NCBI RefSeq assembly: GCF_001294645.1
Contig: NZ_CP011868.1
Location: 2,666,001 to 2,730,000, forward strand
DNA: 64,000 bases
Direction: 5' to 3'
From: Pseudonocardia sp. HH130629-09
GTDB taxonomy: Bacteria > Actinomycetota > Actinomycetes > Mycobacteriales > Pseudonocardiaceae
Notes under the pieces: model-generated
What the model saw: only the letters and a program-made list of their open reading frames with translations
What the model was told of the DNA's origin: nothing
Database searches by the model: none
Program-made: the position numbers and the translations under genes
Shown: positions 16,194-24,442 of the stretch, in pieces
Position numbering within the stretch: position 1 is the first letter of the stretch
Layout: each line of letters opens with the position of its first letter

Positions 16194-17167
16194 CGGGCTC
16201 CCTCGAAGGCGGGGACGGCGACGCCGTCGGTCATGGCGACGACGACGTGGCGGTCGCCGGTGTAGGGGTCGCGGCCGTGGGCGAACCGCAGGTTGTCGAC
16301 GACGAGCAGGTCGCCGTCCTGCCAGGGCTCACGCACGGCGTGCCGGTCGTGCACGGCGTTGATCTCGTCGACGACCGACTCGGGCACCGGCGAGCCGTCG
16401 CCGAAGCGGGTGGTGAACGGCAGCCCGTCCGGCCCGTGCACCTCCAGCAGGAACTCCCGGACCTCGGGATCCATCGCGAACTCCGACAGGAAGGCGATCT
16501 GGTTGAACCAGACCCGGCGCCCGGTGACCGGGTGCATCAGGACGCCGTGGCGGCGCTGACGGGTGCGCAGACCGCCGTCGGGCGTCCAGTCGGCGTCGAT
16601 CCCGTTGTCCCGGCAGTAGTGCTCGACGGCGGCGCGGTCGGCGGTGCCGAACGCCTGCTCCCACGAGGCGCCGACGTCGTCGCCGTAGGAGCGGGTGAGG
16701 ATCCAACCGTCGCGCTCGACCCGATCGACCAGGGCGGGCGGCAGGTCCGCGGTGACCCGGGTGGTGTCGACCACCGGCGTCGCGCCGCCGGTCTCGGGTG
16801 CACGCAGGCAGGCGAACAGCAGCGTCGCCGGCGTGTCGAGGACGTAGGACAGCTCGTGGTGGGCGCACATCGGCTGGCGTACCGGCCACGGGGTGGCCGA
16901 GTGGACGCCGTCGGCCAGCAGCGTCCGGGCGGCGAAGGCCTCCCGCTCGACGTAGCCACCGGTCCCCAGCCGGGCGGCCACACCGGACACGTCGGCGACG
17001 GTGCGCAGGCCCAGCCCACGCACCAGGACGACGCCGTGGTCGTCGAGCAGGTCGCGCAGCGCGTCGCCGTGCTGCTCGGTCCAGCCCGTGGCGTCGCCGC
17101 CCGGGCCCGCGTCGAGGACGGGCGGCCGTCCGGGGTGCGGGCGCACCCCCAGCAGTGATCCGGTCAT
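16154..17167 (-). CDS. TauD/TfdA (SyrP/clavaminate-synthase-like) Fe(II)/2-oxoglutarate dioxygenase
   Basis: Non-heme iron oxygenase of 337 residues, probably hydroxylating an amino acid. The metal triad is visible: H103-x-E105 in CAHHELSY and H297 in RFAHGRDPYTGDRH, with R306 or R299 for 2-oxoglutarate. HxE rather than HxD is the form seen in clavaminate synthase, AsnO and VioC, which hydroxylate free or carrier-bound amino acids. The ATG follows AGGGGGAGAAC. The Pro/Arg-rich C-terminal tail is encoded in the overlap with sbnB. It lies between the adenylation gene and the Dap genes, so beta-hydroxylation of a carrier-bound residue is the best guess. Free Dap or the finished product are alternatives. 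Confidence 0.85.
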   Translation of the reverse strand: MTGSLLGVRPHPGRPPVLDAGPGGDATGWTEQHGDALRDLLDDHGVVLVRGLGLRTVADVSGVAARLGTGGYVEREAFAARTLLADGVHSATPWPVRQPMCAHHELSYVLDTPATLLFACLRAPETGGATPVVDTTRVTADLPPALVDRVERDGWILTRSYGDDVGASWEQAFGTADRAAVEHYCRDNGIDADWTPDGGLRTRQRRHGVLMHPVTGRRVWFNQIAFLSEFAMDPEVREFLLEVHGPDGLPFTTRFGDGSPVPESVVDEINAVHDRHAVREPWQDGDLLVVDNLRFAHGRDPYTGDRHVVVAMTDGVAVPAFEGARCPPRPRPFPPSP

Positions 17168-17187
17168 GTTCTCCCCCTGTGCGGTGG

Positions 17188-19740
17188 TCAGTGCTGCTCG
17201 GCCGGGAGCAGCCCGGCGAGGTCGGTCAGGGCGGGGTGGTCGATCACCTGCCGGACCGTGACGGCCCGGTCGAGGGCGATCACGAGCTTCACCGCGGACA
17301 GCGAGCTGCCCCCCAGGTCGGCGAAGTCGTCGTCGGGGCCCACCGAGCCGGCGGGCAGGTCGAGCACGCGGGTCACGGCGTCGACGACGCGGCGCTGGGC
17401 CGCGGTGGGCTCGCCGGCGGCCCGGGCGGCGGTCTCCGCCGGTGCCCCGGCGGCCCGGGCGGCGGTCTCGGTGGCGCGGGCGGCGAGGGTCTTGCGGTCG
17501 ATCTTGCCGTTGGCGGTGACCGGCAGCGGGTCGAGCCGGAACACCGTCGACGGGACCATGTAGGCGGGCAGGCTGCCGCTCAGCGCGGCCCGCACCTGCG
17601 CGGCGTCCGGGCCGTCACCGGCGTGGTAGGCCACCAGCTGCGGACCTCCTGCCGTCGTCGCGACGACGACGCAGGCGTCGCGGACGCCGGGGACCTCCAG
17701 CAGCGCGTTCTCGATCTCGCCGATCTCGATCCGGAAGCCCCGGATCTTGACCTGGTTGTCGCGGCGGCCGAGGAACTCGAGCTGCCCGTCGGGGCGCCAC
17801 CGGCCGTGGTCGCCGCTGCGGTAGAGCCGCTCGCCGGGTCGGTACGGGTCCCGCCCGAACGCGGCCGCGGTGCGGTCGGGGTCGTTGACGTAGCCGCGGC
17901 CGACGCACACCCCGGAGAACACGATCTCGCCCGGCGCGCCGAGCGGTACGGGCTGCAGGTCGGCGTCGACGACGTAGACCTTGACCCCGGGCACCGGCGC
18001 GCCGAGCGGGACCCGGCCGTCGGCGGGCGCGGAGCGCAGCACGGCGTGGTTGGTGTCGTCGGAGGTCTCGGTCAGCCCGTAGGCGTTGACCAGCGGGACG
18101 CCGGGCAGGACCCGGAACCAGCGCTGCACCAGCTCGGGCTTGAGCGCCTCCCCGGTCGCCGAGACCGCCCGCAGGTCCGGCAGCTCGGTGGGATGCTCCT
18201 CCAGGTAGGTCAGCACGACCTCGAGGTAGCTGGGCACGAGCTGGGCGACGGAGACCCGGGACCGCACCAGGGTCTCGACGAAGCGGCGGACGTCGAGGAC
18301 GACGTCCTGCTCGACGAGCAGCGTGCGTCCGCCGGCCAGTGGGCCCGCGACGAGCTGCCACAGCGAGATGTCGAAGCACTGCGGTGCGGTCTGGGCGACG
18401 ACGCAGCCGGGCTCCAGCTCCAGATCCTCGATCTTGGCGAGCAGGTGGTTGAGCATCCCGGCGTGCTCGCACATCGCACCCTTCGGCTCGCCGGTGGAGC
18501 CCGAGGTGAAGTACAGGTAGGCGAGCCCGTCGGCCGGGACGTCGGCGGTCGGCGCGGGGCCGGCCGCGGCGGCGACCGCGTCCGGGACGGTCAGCACCGT
18601 CCCCGCGACGCCGGCCTCGTCGAGGTGGGCGCGGGTGGCGTCGGTGGTCAGCGCGATCCGGCAGCCGGCGCGCGACAGCGTGCGGGCGATCCGACCGGCC
18701 GGGAAGTGCGGCTCGACCGGCAGGTAGGCACCGCCGGCGCGCAGCACGGCGAGCACCGCGACCATCCAGGCGAGGTCGCGGTCGCACACCACGGCGACGA
18801 CGTCCTCGCGCTGCAGACCCGCCTCGAGCAGGGTCGCCGCGGCGCGGGCGGCGCGGCCCTCCAGCTCGGCGCGGGTGAGGGTGACTCCCGCGTGCTCGGC
18901 GACGACCTCGTCGGGGGCTGCGACGGCGCGGTCGGCGAGCAGCTCGTGCGGCCGCCGGTCGGGCAGGTCCCGGGCCCGGCCGGCGAGGCCGCCGAGCTGG
19001 GCCTCGCGCTCGGCCCGACCGACCAGCGCCGACGGGCGCACGTGCGCCAGGGGGTCGGCGGCGGCGAGCTCCAGGGCCGCGGTGTGGTAGCCCGCGATCC
19101 GGGCAGCGGCGGTCACGTCGAGCAGGTCGAGGCGGTAGGCCAGGGTCAGCGTCGCCCCGGTCGCCGACACGTGCATCCCGGCGCCGGACGGCAGGGCGCC
19201 GGACCACACCGCGCGGGCCGCGGCGCCGTCGCCGCGGCCCCCGGTCCGGCCGAGTGCCCCGGGGGCGATCTCGATGCCGCGCAGGTCGGCGCCCGGGTCG
19301 AGCACGGTGCCGAACGACGGCACCGCCGTCCCGAGGCCGGCCGCGAGCGCCTCGAGGTCGGGGGCGGGGTGGGCCCGCAACCCGGCCAGGGCCTCGGCGG
19401 CGGCGGTGACCAACGCGGACCAGCTGCGGGCGGTGTCGAGGGACACCGGCAGCGGGGCCGCCCCGGAGTCGCCCCGGACCCCGGCGGTGACCTCGGCGTC
19501 CCCGGACAGGGCGGCGAGGACGGCGGCGTGTGCGGCGAGCAGCACCGCGCCGGGCTCGGCGCCGGTCACCTCGGCGACCGCGGTGACGGCCTCGCGTGGG
19601 AGGGGCTCGGTGTGCACGGCGGTACCGGGCCGGGGCGAACCGGTCCAGGCCGGCGCCGGGGTGGCACCGCCGGTGAGCAGCACCCGGGTCCAGTGCTCGC
19701 GGGCGGTCGTGGTGGTGAGGTCGGCGAGCGTGCCGGTCAT
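17188..19740 (-). CDS. NRPS adenylation-carrier protein with truncated condensation-like N-terminus; diamino-acid code
   Basis: An 850-residue enzyme that activates an amino acid as AMP ester and loads it on its own carrier. Residues 1-255 resemble only the second half of a condensation domain; no HHxxxDG is present. The A domain (about 262-750) has A3 YFTSGSTGEPKG, A5 NAYGLTETSDD, A7 YRSGD and A10 NGKIDRK. Specificity residues read from alignment to PheA are D457 I458 W461 Q500 S527 T529 A553 D561 D562 K746. The carrier domain is C-terminal, with the phosphopantetheine Ser at 813 (GGSSL). There is no thioesterase. The code matches the diaminobutyrate code DIWELTADDK at 8 of 10, fitting Dap from SbnA/SbnB. 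The ATG overlaps the upstream gene's stop (ATGA). Confidence 0.88.
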   Translation of the reverse strand: MTGTLADLTTTTAREHWTRVLLTGGATPAPAWTGSPRPGTAVHTEPLPREAVTAVAEVTGAEPGAVLLAAHAAVLAALSGDAEVTAGVRGDSGAAPLPVSLDTARSWSALVTAAAEALAGLRAHPAPDLEALAAGLGTAVPSFGTVLDPGADLRGIEIAPGALGRTGGRGDGAAARAVWSGALPSGAGMHVSATGATLTLAYRLDLLDVTAAARIAGYHTAALELAAADPLAHVRPSALVGRAEREAQLGGLAGRARDLPDRRPHELLADRAVAAPDEVVAEHAGVTLTRAELEGRAARAAATLLEAGLQREDVVAVVCDRDLAWMVAVLAVLRAGGAYLPVEPHFPAGRIARTLSRAGCRIALTTDATRAHLDEAGVAGTVLTVPDAVAAAAGPAPTADVPADGLAYLYFTSGSTGEPKGAMCEHAGMLNHLLAKIEDLELEPGCVVAQTAPQCFDISLWQLVAGPLAGGRTLLVEQDVVLDVRRFVETLVRSRVSVAQLVPSYLEVVLTYLEEHPTELPDLRAVSATGEALKPELVQRWFRVLPGVPLVNAYGLTETSDDTNHAVLRSAPADGRVPLGAPVPGVKVYVVDADLQPVPLGAPGEIVFSGVCVGRGYVNDPDRTAAAFGRDPYRPGERLYRSGDHGRWRPDGQLEFLGRRDNQVKIRGFRIEIGEIENALLEVPGVRDACVVVATTAGGPQLVAYHAGDGPDAAQVRAALSGSLPAYMVPSTVFRLDPLPVTANGKIDRKTLAARATETAARAAGAPAETAARAAGEPTAAQRRVVDAVTRVLDLPAGSVGPDDDFADLGGSSLSAVKLVIALDRAVTVRQVIDHPALTDLAGLLPAEQH

Positions 19741-22538
19741 CGTGCGGACTCTCCGTTCAGCAGCGGGGTCGGGGTCGGGGTGGGGGCGGGACGGGGGCGC
19801 GGCGCGGCGGCCGGGTTGCCCTCCCAGACGGCGCCGGCGGGGACGTCCTCGCCCTTCATGAGGAAGGCGTCGCAGCCGATGCGGGCCGCGTCGCCGACGA
19901 CGGCGCCGTAGTGGACGAAGGCCCCGACGTCGAGACAGGCGCCGGCGCCGACGGTGATGAAGTCGGACTTGAAGGTGCCGTCCTCCTGCGAGTGGCACTG
20001 CAGCACCGACCCGGCGTTGAGGACGGCGTCGTCGCCGATGCGCACGAGCGTGCGGTCGGTCATGCCACAGCCGTCGTCGAACACGCGGCGTCCGATCCGC
20101 ACGCCGAGGACGCGGGTGACGAGGTTCTTGAACGGGGTCCCGGCGAGCATCCGGTCCCAGCCCTGCACCACGAGCTTCCAGTAGCGCTCGTGCCACCAGA
20201 AGTACGGGTCGTAGACCGAGCAGAAGCGGGGCCGCAGCCGGCGGCGCCCGACGGTGGCGAGCCGTTCGACCGCGATCGTGTACGCCATCGTGAACAGCAG
20301 CGACAGCAGCAGCTGCACCCCGACCGCGATCGGGCCCAGCGGCGCCAGCAGCGCCGCGACGACCAGGGCGAGCAGGGTGACCCCGAACAGGGCACCCCAG
20401 CGGAACGCCACGGCGAGCGCGATCGTGCGGCGGTTGTAGCGGTTCTTGGCGCGCAGCCGGTCGTGCAGGTCGAGCCCGGTGTGCAGGTGGCCGAACGTCG
20501 AGTCCCGGGCGACGGTGCGGGGGATCTCGAACGGCGGCGAGCCGAGGAGCCCGACCCCGGTCCGCACCCGGCCGTCGGTGGGAACGAGCGTCTTGGTCGC
20601 GATCAGGCAGTCGTCACCGACCCGGGCGCCGGCCGTCCACACGATCCTGTTACCCAGGAACGAGTTCGACGCGATCCGTGTCCGATTCACGACGAATGCC
20701 GTGTCCGAATAGTCGACATTGACGATGGACAAACCGTCGGCGACCATCGTGCCGGTTCCGATCGAGCTCGCGTACGGCGTCTCCTGCTTCACCGCCGTCC
20801 CGAAGTTCGTCCCCGTCTGCGGGGTCCGCCGCAGATCGTGTCCGATGATCCGGAGGTAACCGACGACGTAGGAGCTGTCGCCGAGCAGATAGGTGAAGAA
20901 CCTGATGTTCGTGATCCGCAACACGGTGCGCTGCAACGTGTATCGCAGCCCGTAGAGGGGATACGGACGACCTTCGGTGAGCCCGAGCGACAGCACCCGT
21001 GCGACCACCGCTGCCCCGAACAGCCCGACGACCATGCCCGTGAGGAGCAGGCCGGTCGAGCTGACGAGGGCATCGAGCCAGAGCTGCGAGGAGAACACCC
21101 CGGCGGCCCCGCTGCCGATCACCGTCGCCAGCGTCGGCACGGACATCAGCACGGCGTCGGCCACACCGGTGCCGAGCGGCAGCCAGACCAGCAGCAGCCA
21201 GCCGAGCTGGCCGGTCGCGTAGCCGGCGCGGCGCGCCCGGCCGACCGTCGCCGAGACCCCGGACCCCGGATCACCGCCGCCCGGGCGGGCCGGCGTGCCC
21301 CACCAGGTCGCTCCGGCCGGGACGGTCTGCCCGGTGTGCAGCGAGGAGGCGTGCGCGAGCCGTCCGCCGTCGCCGATCTCGGAACCGATGTCGACGACCG
21401 ACGCCTCGCCGACGACGACGCGGGCGCCGATCGTGACCCGGCCGGTCCGGATGATGCCCGGCTCGGCGCGGTAGCAGGACAGGATCGCGTCCTTGCGCAG
21501 CACGGTGTTCGCACCGACGGTGAGCAGGTCGGGGCAGGCCGGGATCGTGCGCGCGAGCATGACCACGCCGGGCCCGATCCGGGCACCGAGCAGCCGCAGG
21601 TAGAGCGGGAGCAACGGGGAACCGGAGGCGACCAGCAGCAGCGGATTGGTCCGGACCAGGGTCCTGGCCAGCCAGAACCGGTAGTAGGCGGCGCTCCACA
21701 GCGGGATCTCGCGCTCGGTCCACCGGCCGACGAGCAGCCACTTCGCCGCGATCGGCAGCACCGCGAAGACGGCGAAGGCCACTGCGACCGCGGCCAGCGA
21801 CCGCAGGTAGAAGCTCAGCAGCCCCGAACCCAGCGCGATCCACTGGTAGACGGCCCCGAGCAGGGTGCCGTAGGCGAGGGTGAACACGACGAACGTCGCG
21901 AGCTGGGCCGCTCCGCACAGCACGTAGGCGCGGGTGGAGCCGGTCGGGACCGGCAGCGCGGGCGCGGCCCCGGTGACCTCGGGGCCGGCGCTCCCGGCGA
22001 GCGCGTCGGCCAGGCCCGCGGCGGTGGGGTGGGCGTAGACGTCGGTCATCGCGACGTCGGGCAGGTCGTCGCGGCGGCGCACCCGGGCGCAGAACCGGGT
22101 CATCGTCATGGAGTCGGCGCCCAGGTCGGCGAACACGTCGGCGTCGGCCCCGACGTCGGTCCCGACGTCGGTCCCGACCAGATCGGCCAGGATCGCCCGG
22201 TAGCCCTCGCGCACCTCGTCGACGGTGTGGCCCGGCCGCGCGCCCGTCGGGGCGAGCGCCCGGGCCAACCCGGCGACGGTGGGGTGGGCGTAGACGTCGG
22301 TCATCGCGACGTGCGGCAGGTCGACCCGCTGCCGGACCCGCGCGCAGAACCGGGCCAGGACCATGGAGTCGGCGCCGGCGTCGACGAAGAAGTGGTCGTC
22401 CGGCCGGACGGGCGCATCGAGCAGCTCCGTGAGGATCGCGGTGAACGTGACCGCGACAGTGCGTTCCGACTCGGACACCGTCCGCGATTCGTGGTCGCGC
22501 ACAATCCGGGTTGCCACCACACCGTCTTTCGACAACAT
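19737..22538 (-). CDS. Pls/PosA-like membrane protein with two tandem carrier domains and hexapeptide (LbH) domains
   Basis: A 933-residue protein from the ATG at 22538, which has GGGGGA about 5 bases upstream (ATG 22544 is an alternative). Order: carrier 1 (Ser58 in DAGADSM), carrier 2 (Ser143 in DLGADSM), membrane segments about 205-265, a left-handed beta-helix-like acyltransferase domain about 310-415, further membrane pairs about 445-530 and 720-770, and further hexapeptide-like domains to the end. This is the C-terminal plan of epsilon-poly-lysine synthetase (Pls/PosA), in which membrane-spanned tandem domains join residues without ordinary condensation domains. The A domain that Pls carries is here a separate protein encoded next door. 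First gene of the operon; its partners suggest Dap as building block. Product and mechanism are not established. Confidence 0.82.
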   Translation of the reverse strand: MLSKDGVVATRIVRDHESRTVSESERTVAVTFTAILTELLDAPVRPDDHFFVDAGADSMVLARFCARVRQRVDLPHVAMTDVYAHPTVAGLARALAPTGARPGHTVDEVREGYRAILADLVGTDVGTDVGADADVFADLGADSMTMTRFCARVRRRDDLPDVAMTDVYAHPTAAGLADALAGSAGPEVTGAAPALPVPTGSTRAYVLCGAAQLATFVVFTLAYGTLLGAVYQWIALGSGLLSFYLRSLAAVAVAFAVFAVLPIAAKWLLVGRWTEREIPLWSAAYYRFWLARTLVRTNPLLLVASGSPLLPLYLRLLGARIGPGVVMLARTIPACPDLLTVGANTVLRKDAILSCYRAEPGIIRTGRVTIGARVVVGEASVVDIGSEIGDGGRLAHASSLHTGQTVPAGATWWGTPARPGGGDPGSGVSATVGRARRAGYATGQLGWLLLVWLPLGTGVADAVLMSVPTLATVIGSGAAGVFSSQLWLDALVSSTGLLLTGMVVGLFGAAVVARVLSLGLTEGRPYPLYGLRYTLQRTVLRITNIRFFTYLLGDSSYVVGYLRIIGHDLRRTPQTGTNFGTAVKQETPYASSIGTGTMVADGLSIVNVDYSDTAFVVNRTRIASNSFLGNRIVWTAGARVGDDCLIATKTLVPTDGRVRTGVGLLGSPPFEIPRTVARDSTFGHLHTGLDLHDRLRAKNRYNRRTIALAVAFRWGALFGVTLLALVVAALLAPLGPIAVGVQLLLSLLFTMAYTIAVERLATVGRRRLRPRFCSVYDPYFWWHERYWKLVVQGWDRMLAGTPFKNLVTRVLGVRIGRRVFDDGCGMTDRTLVRIGDDAVLNAGSVLQCHSQEDGTFKSDFITVGAGACLDVGAFVHYGAVVGDAARIGCDAFLMKGEDVPAGAVWEGNPAAAPRPRPAPTPTPTPLLNGESAR
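22024..22311 (-). repeat. internal duplication encoding the two carrier domains
   Basis: A 35-base block at 22024-22058 recurs exactly at 22277-22311. The surrounding 80 codons are also similar (both copies contain VAMTDVYAHPT and RFCARVR), so the tandem carriers arose by a recent in-frame duplication or are kept alike by gene conversion. Confidence 0.85.
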
Positions 22539-22984
22539 CGTCATCCCCCGGCAGCACCAACGTGTACGGGCAGAGTCGTCGGGCATTTCCGACCCGTTAC
22601 GTACTCATTTTCTGTGGTCGTAGCGAGCACCGCGATCCGACTGTTCGTCGGATTATCGGGCCACGATTCCGGCCGCGACGTCGAGGGCGTCGCGGTCGCG
22701 GGGGCGGCGTGGCGCAGACCCCGATGCTCTGTTTTCGTCTCCCACCACCGGAAGGTTCGACACGAGTCGAGATGTGATTCATATCACCATCCGTCACCCG
22801 TCGGGGCGGGCGCGTCGCCGGGCCCGCGGACGCACCCGGCCGGTTCCGGACGAACACCCGTGGCCGGACACGCGCGGTGATTCACTCGTCCGGCGACACC
22901 GGCCCCAGCGCGTGCACACCGCCGTCCGGGAGGCCGGCCCGGAACATGGACGGTTCCGCCGGACCACCACGCACAGGAGGACGA
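22539..22984. other. 446-base divergent intergenic region between the Dap cluster and phoD
   Basis: This must hold the promoter of the minus-strand Pls-like operon and that of plus-strand phoD. The stretches at about 22597-22625 and 22767-22790 are richer in A+T than their surroundings. No iron box, palindromic operator, convincing -35/-10 pair or small gene was recognised. Confidence 0.5.
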
Positions 22985-24428
22985 GTGACCGCACTCCCAC
23001 GCCGCAGCGTGCTGCTCGGCACCCTCGGGGCCGCGGCCGCCGGTCTGGTGCCGGCCACACCCGGTGGCGAGCCCGCCGCCGTGCCCCGCTGGTTCGCCGG
23101 CGCGCTGCGACAGGCGACGACGCCGGACCCGTTCACCCTCGGCGTGGCCTCGGGCGACCCGTCGCCCGACGGCATGGTGCTGTGGACCCGCCTGGCCCCC
23201 GAGCCCGACGCCGAGGACGGCCGCGGCGGCATGCCCGACCGGGCGGTCGAGGTCGGGTGGGAGGTCGCCGAGGACGAGGGCTTCACCCGCGTCGTGGCCC
23301 GCGGCACCGAGACCGCCACCCGCGACCTCGCGCACAGCGTGCACGCCGAGCCCGCCGGACTCGCCCCCGGACGCGAGTACTTCTACCGCTTCCGCACCGG
23401 CGGACACCTCTCCCCCGCCGCCCGCACACGGACCGCCCCCGCGGCCGGGACCGCCGCGGCCTCGCTGACCATCGCGACGGCGTCCTGCGCGAGGTTCGGC
23501 GCGGGCCACTTCACCGCCTACCGCGGGCTGGCCGCCGACGCTCCCGACCTGGTCCTGCACCTGGGCGACTACTTCTACGAGTCCGACCGCGGTGAGGTGC
23601 GCGACCCGGGCCCGCCGGAGCCCACGACCCTCGCCGGCTACCGGCGCACGCACGCCCACCAGCGCTCCGACGACGACCTGCGCGCCGCCCACGCCGTCGC
23701 ACCCTGGGTCGTCGTGTGGGACGACCACGAGGTCGTCAACGACTGGGAGGGCGCCACCCCCGATCGGCGCCGGGCCGCCGCGCAGGCGTACTACGAGCAC
23801 ATGCCGCTGCGCCGGGCCTCGGTGCCCGACGGCCCGGACATCCAGCTCTACCGGCGGCTGTCCTGGGGCTCGCTCGCCACCTTCCACGTCCTGGACACCC
23901 GCCAGTACCGGATGCGCGGCTCGATGCTCGGCGCCGACCAGGAACGCTGGCTGCTGCGCGGCCTGCGGGACTCCGCGGCCGGCTGGGACGTGCTGGCCCA
24001 GCAGGTGTTCTTCGCCCCGCGCCGGGGCGGCAAGTCCGGCACCTGGGGGGGAGTTCACCGGCTCCCGGGAACGGGTGGTCCGCGGCTGGACCGAGGCGGG
24101 CGTGCGCAACGCCGTCGTCCTCACCGGGGACGAGCACGTGCACCACGCCAATGAGATCCCCGGCGACGACGACAGGGTCGCCGGCACCGAGCTGGTCACC
24201 ACCTCGGTGACCTCCGGCGGCGACGGCGACGGCGACGCGAGGTCCGGTGGCAGCGGCAGCTCGGTGTGGTCGCTCGACCGGCGCGGCTATGTGCTGGCGA
24301 CCTTCACCCCCGCGCAGATGCGTGCGGACTTCCGCACCGTGTCCCGGGTCAGCGAGCCGAGCGCCACGGTGCGCACGGCGGCGTCGTTCGTGGTGCAGGA
24401 CCGGGAGCCGGGTCTGAACAAGGTCTGA
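22985..24428 (+). pseudogene. phoD: PhoD-like alkaline phosphatase, frameshifted at a G run
   Basis: Secreted Ca/Fe phosphodiesterase or phosphomonoesterase that scavenges phosphate. The GTG start follows CAGGAGGACGA. The N-terminus is a Tat signal (PRRSVLLG then a hydrophobic stretch). Metal-site motifs are LHLGDYFYES, VWDDHEVVNDW and LTGDEHVHH. The first two lie in one frame and the last in the next frame. The switch occurs at a run of seven G at 24045-24051; six G would restore GTWGEFTGSRERV and one continuous protein of about 480 residues. Either a one-base insertion has broken the gene or the run was miscalled in sequencing. Nothing else looks degraded, so I favour an otherwise functional gene. 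Confidence 0.85.
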
Positions 24429-24442
24429 CCCGGCCCCGGCGT

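Noticed and set aside
16798-22880. Two plus-strand open frames of 1037 and 989 codons opposite the NRPS genes
   Set aside because: Both are antisense shadows of clearly coding genes with full motif sets; their translations are repetitive and motif-free.
19737-22984. Iron box controlling the Dap cluster
   Set aside because: Dap from SbnA/SbnB is used in siderophores, so I looked for the AGGC-N2-GSCT core upstream of 22538 and found none; a siderophore role is therefore not supported by regulation.
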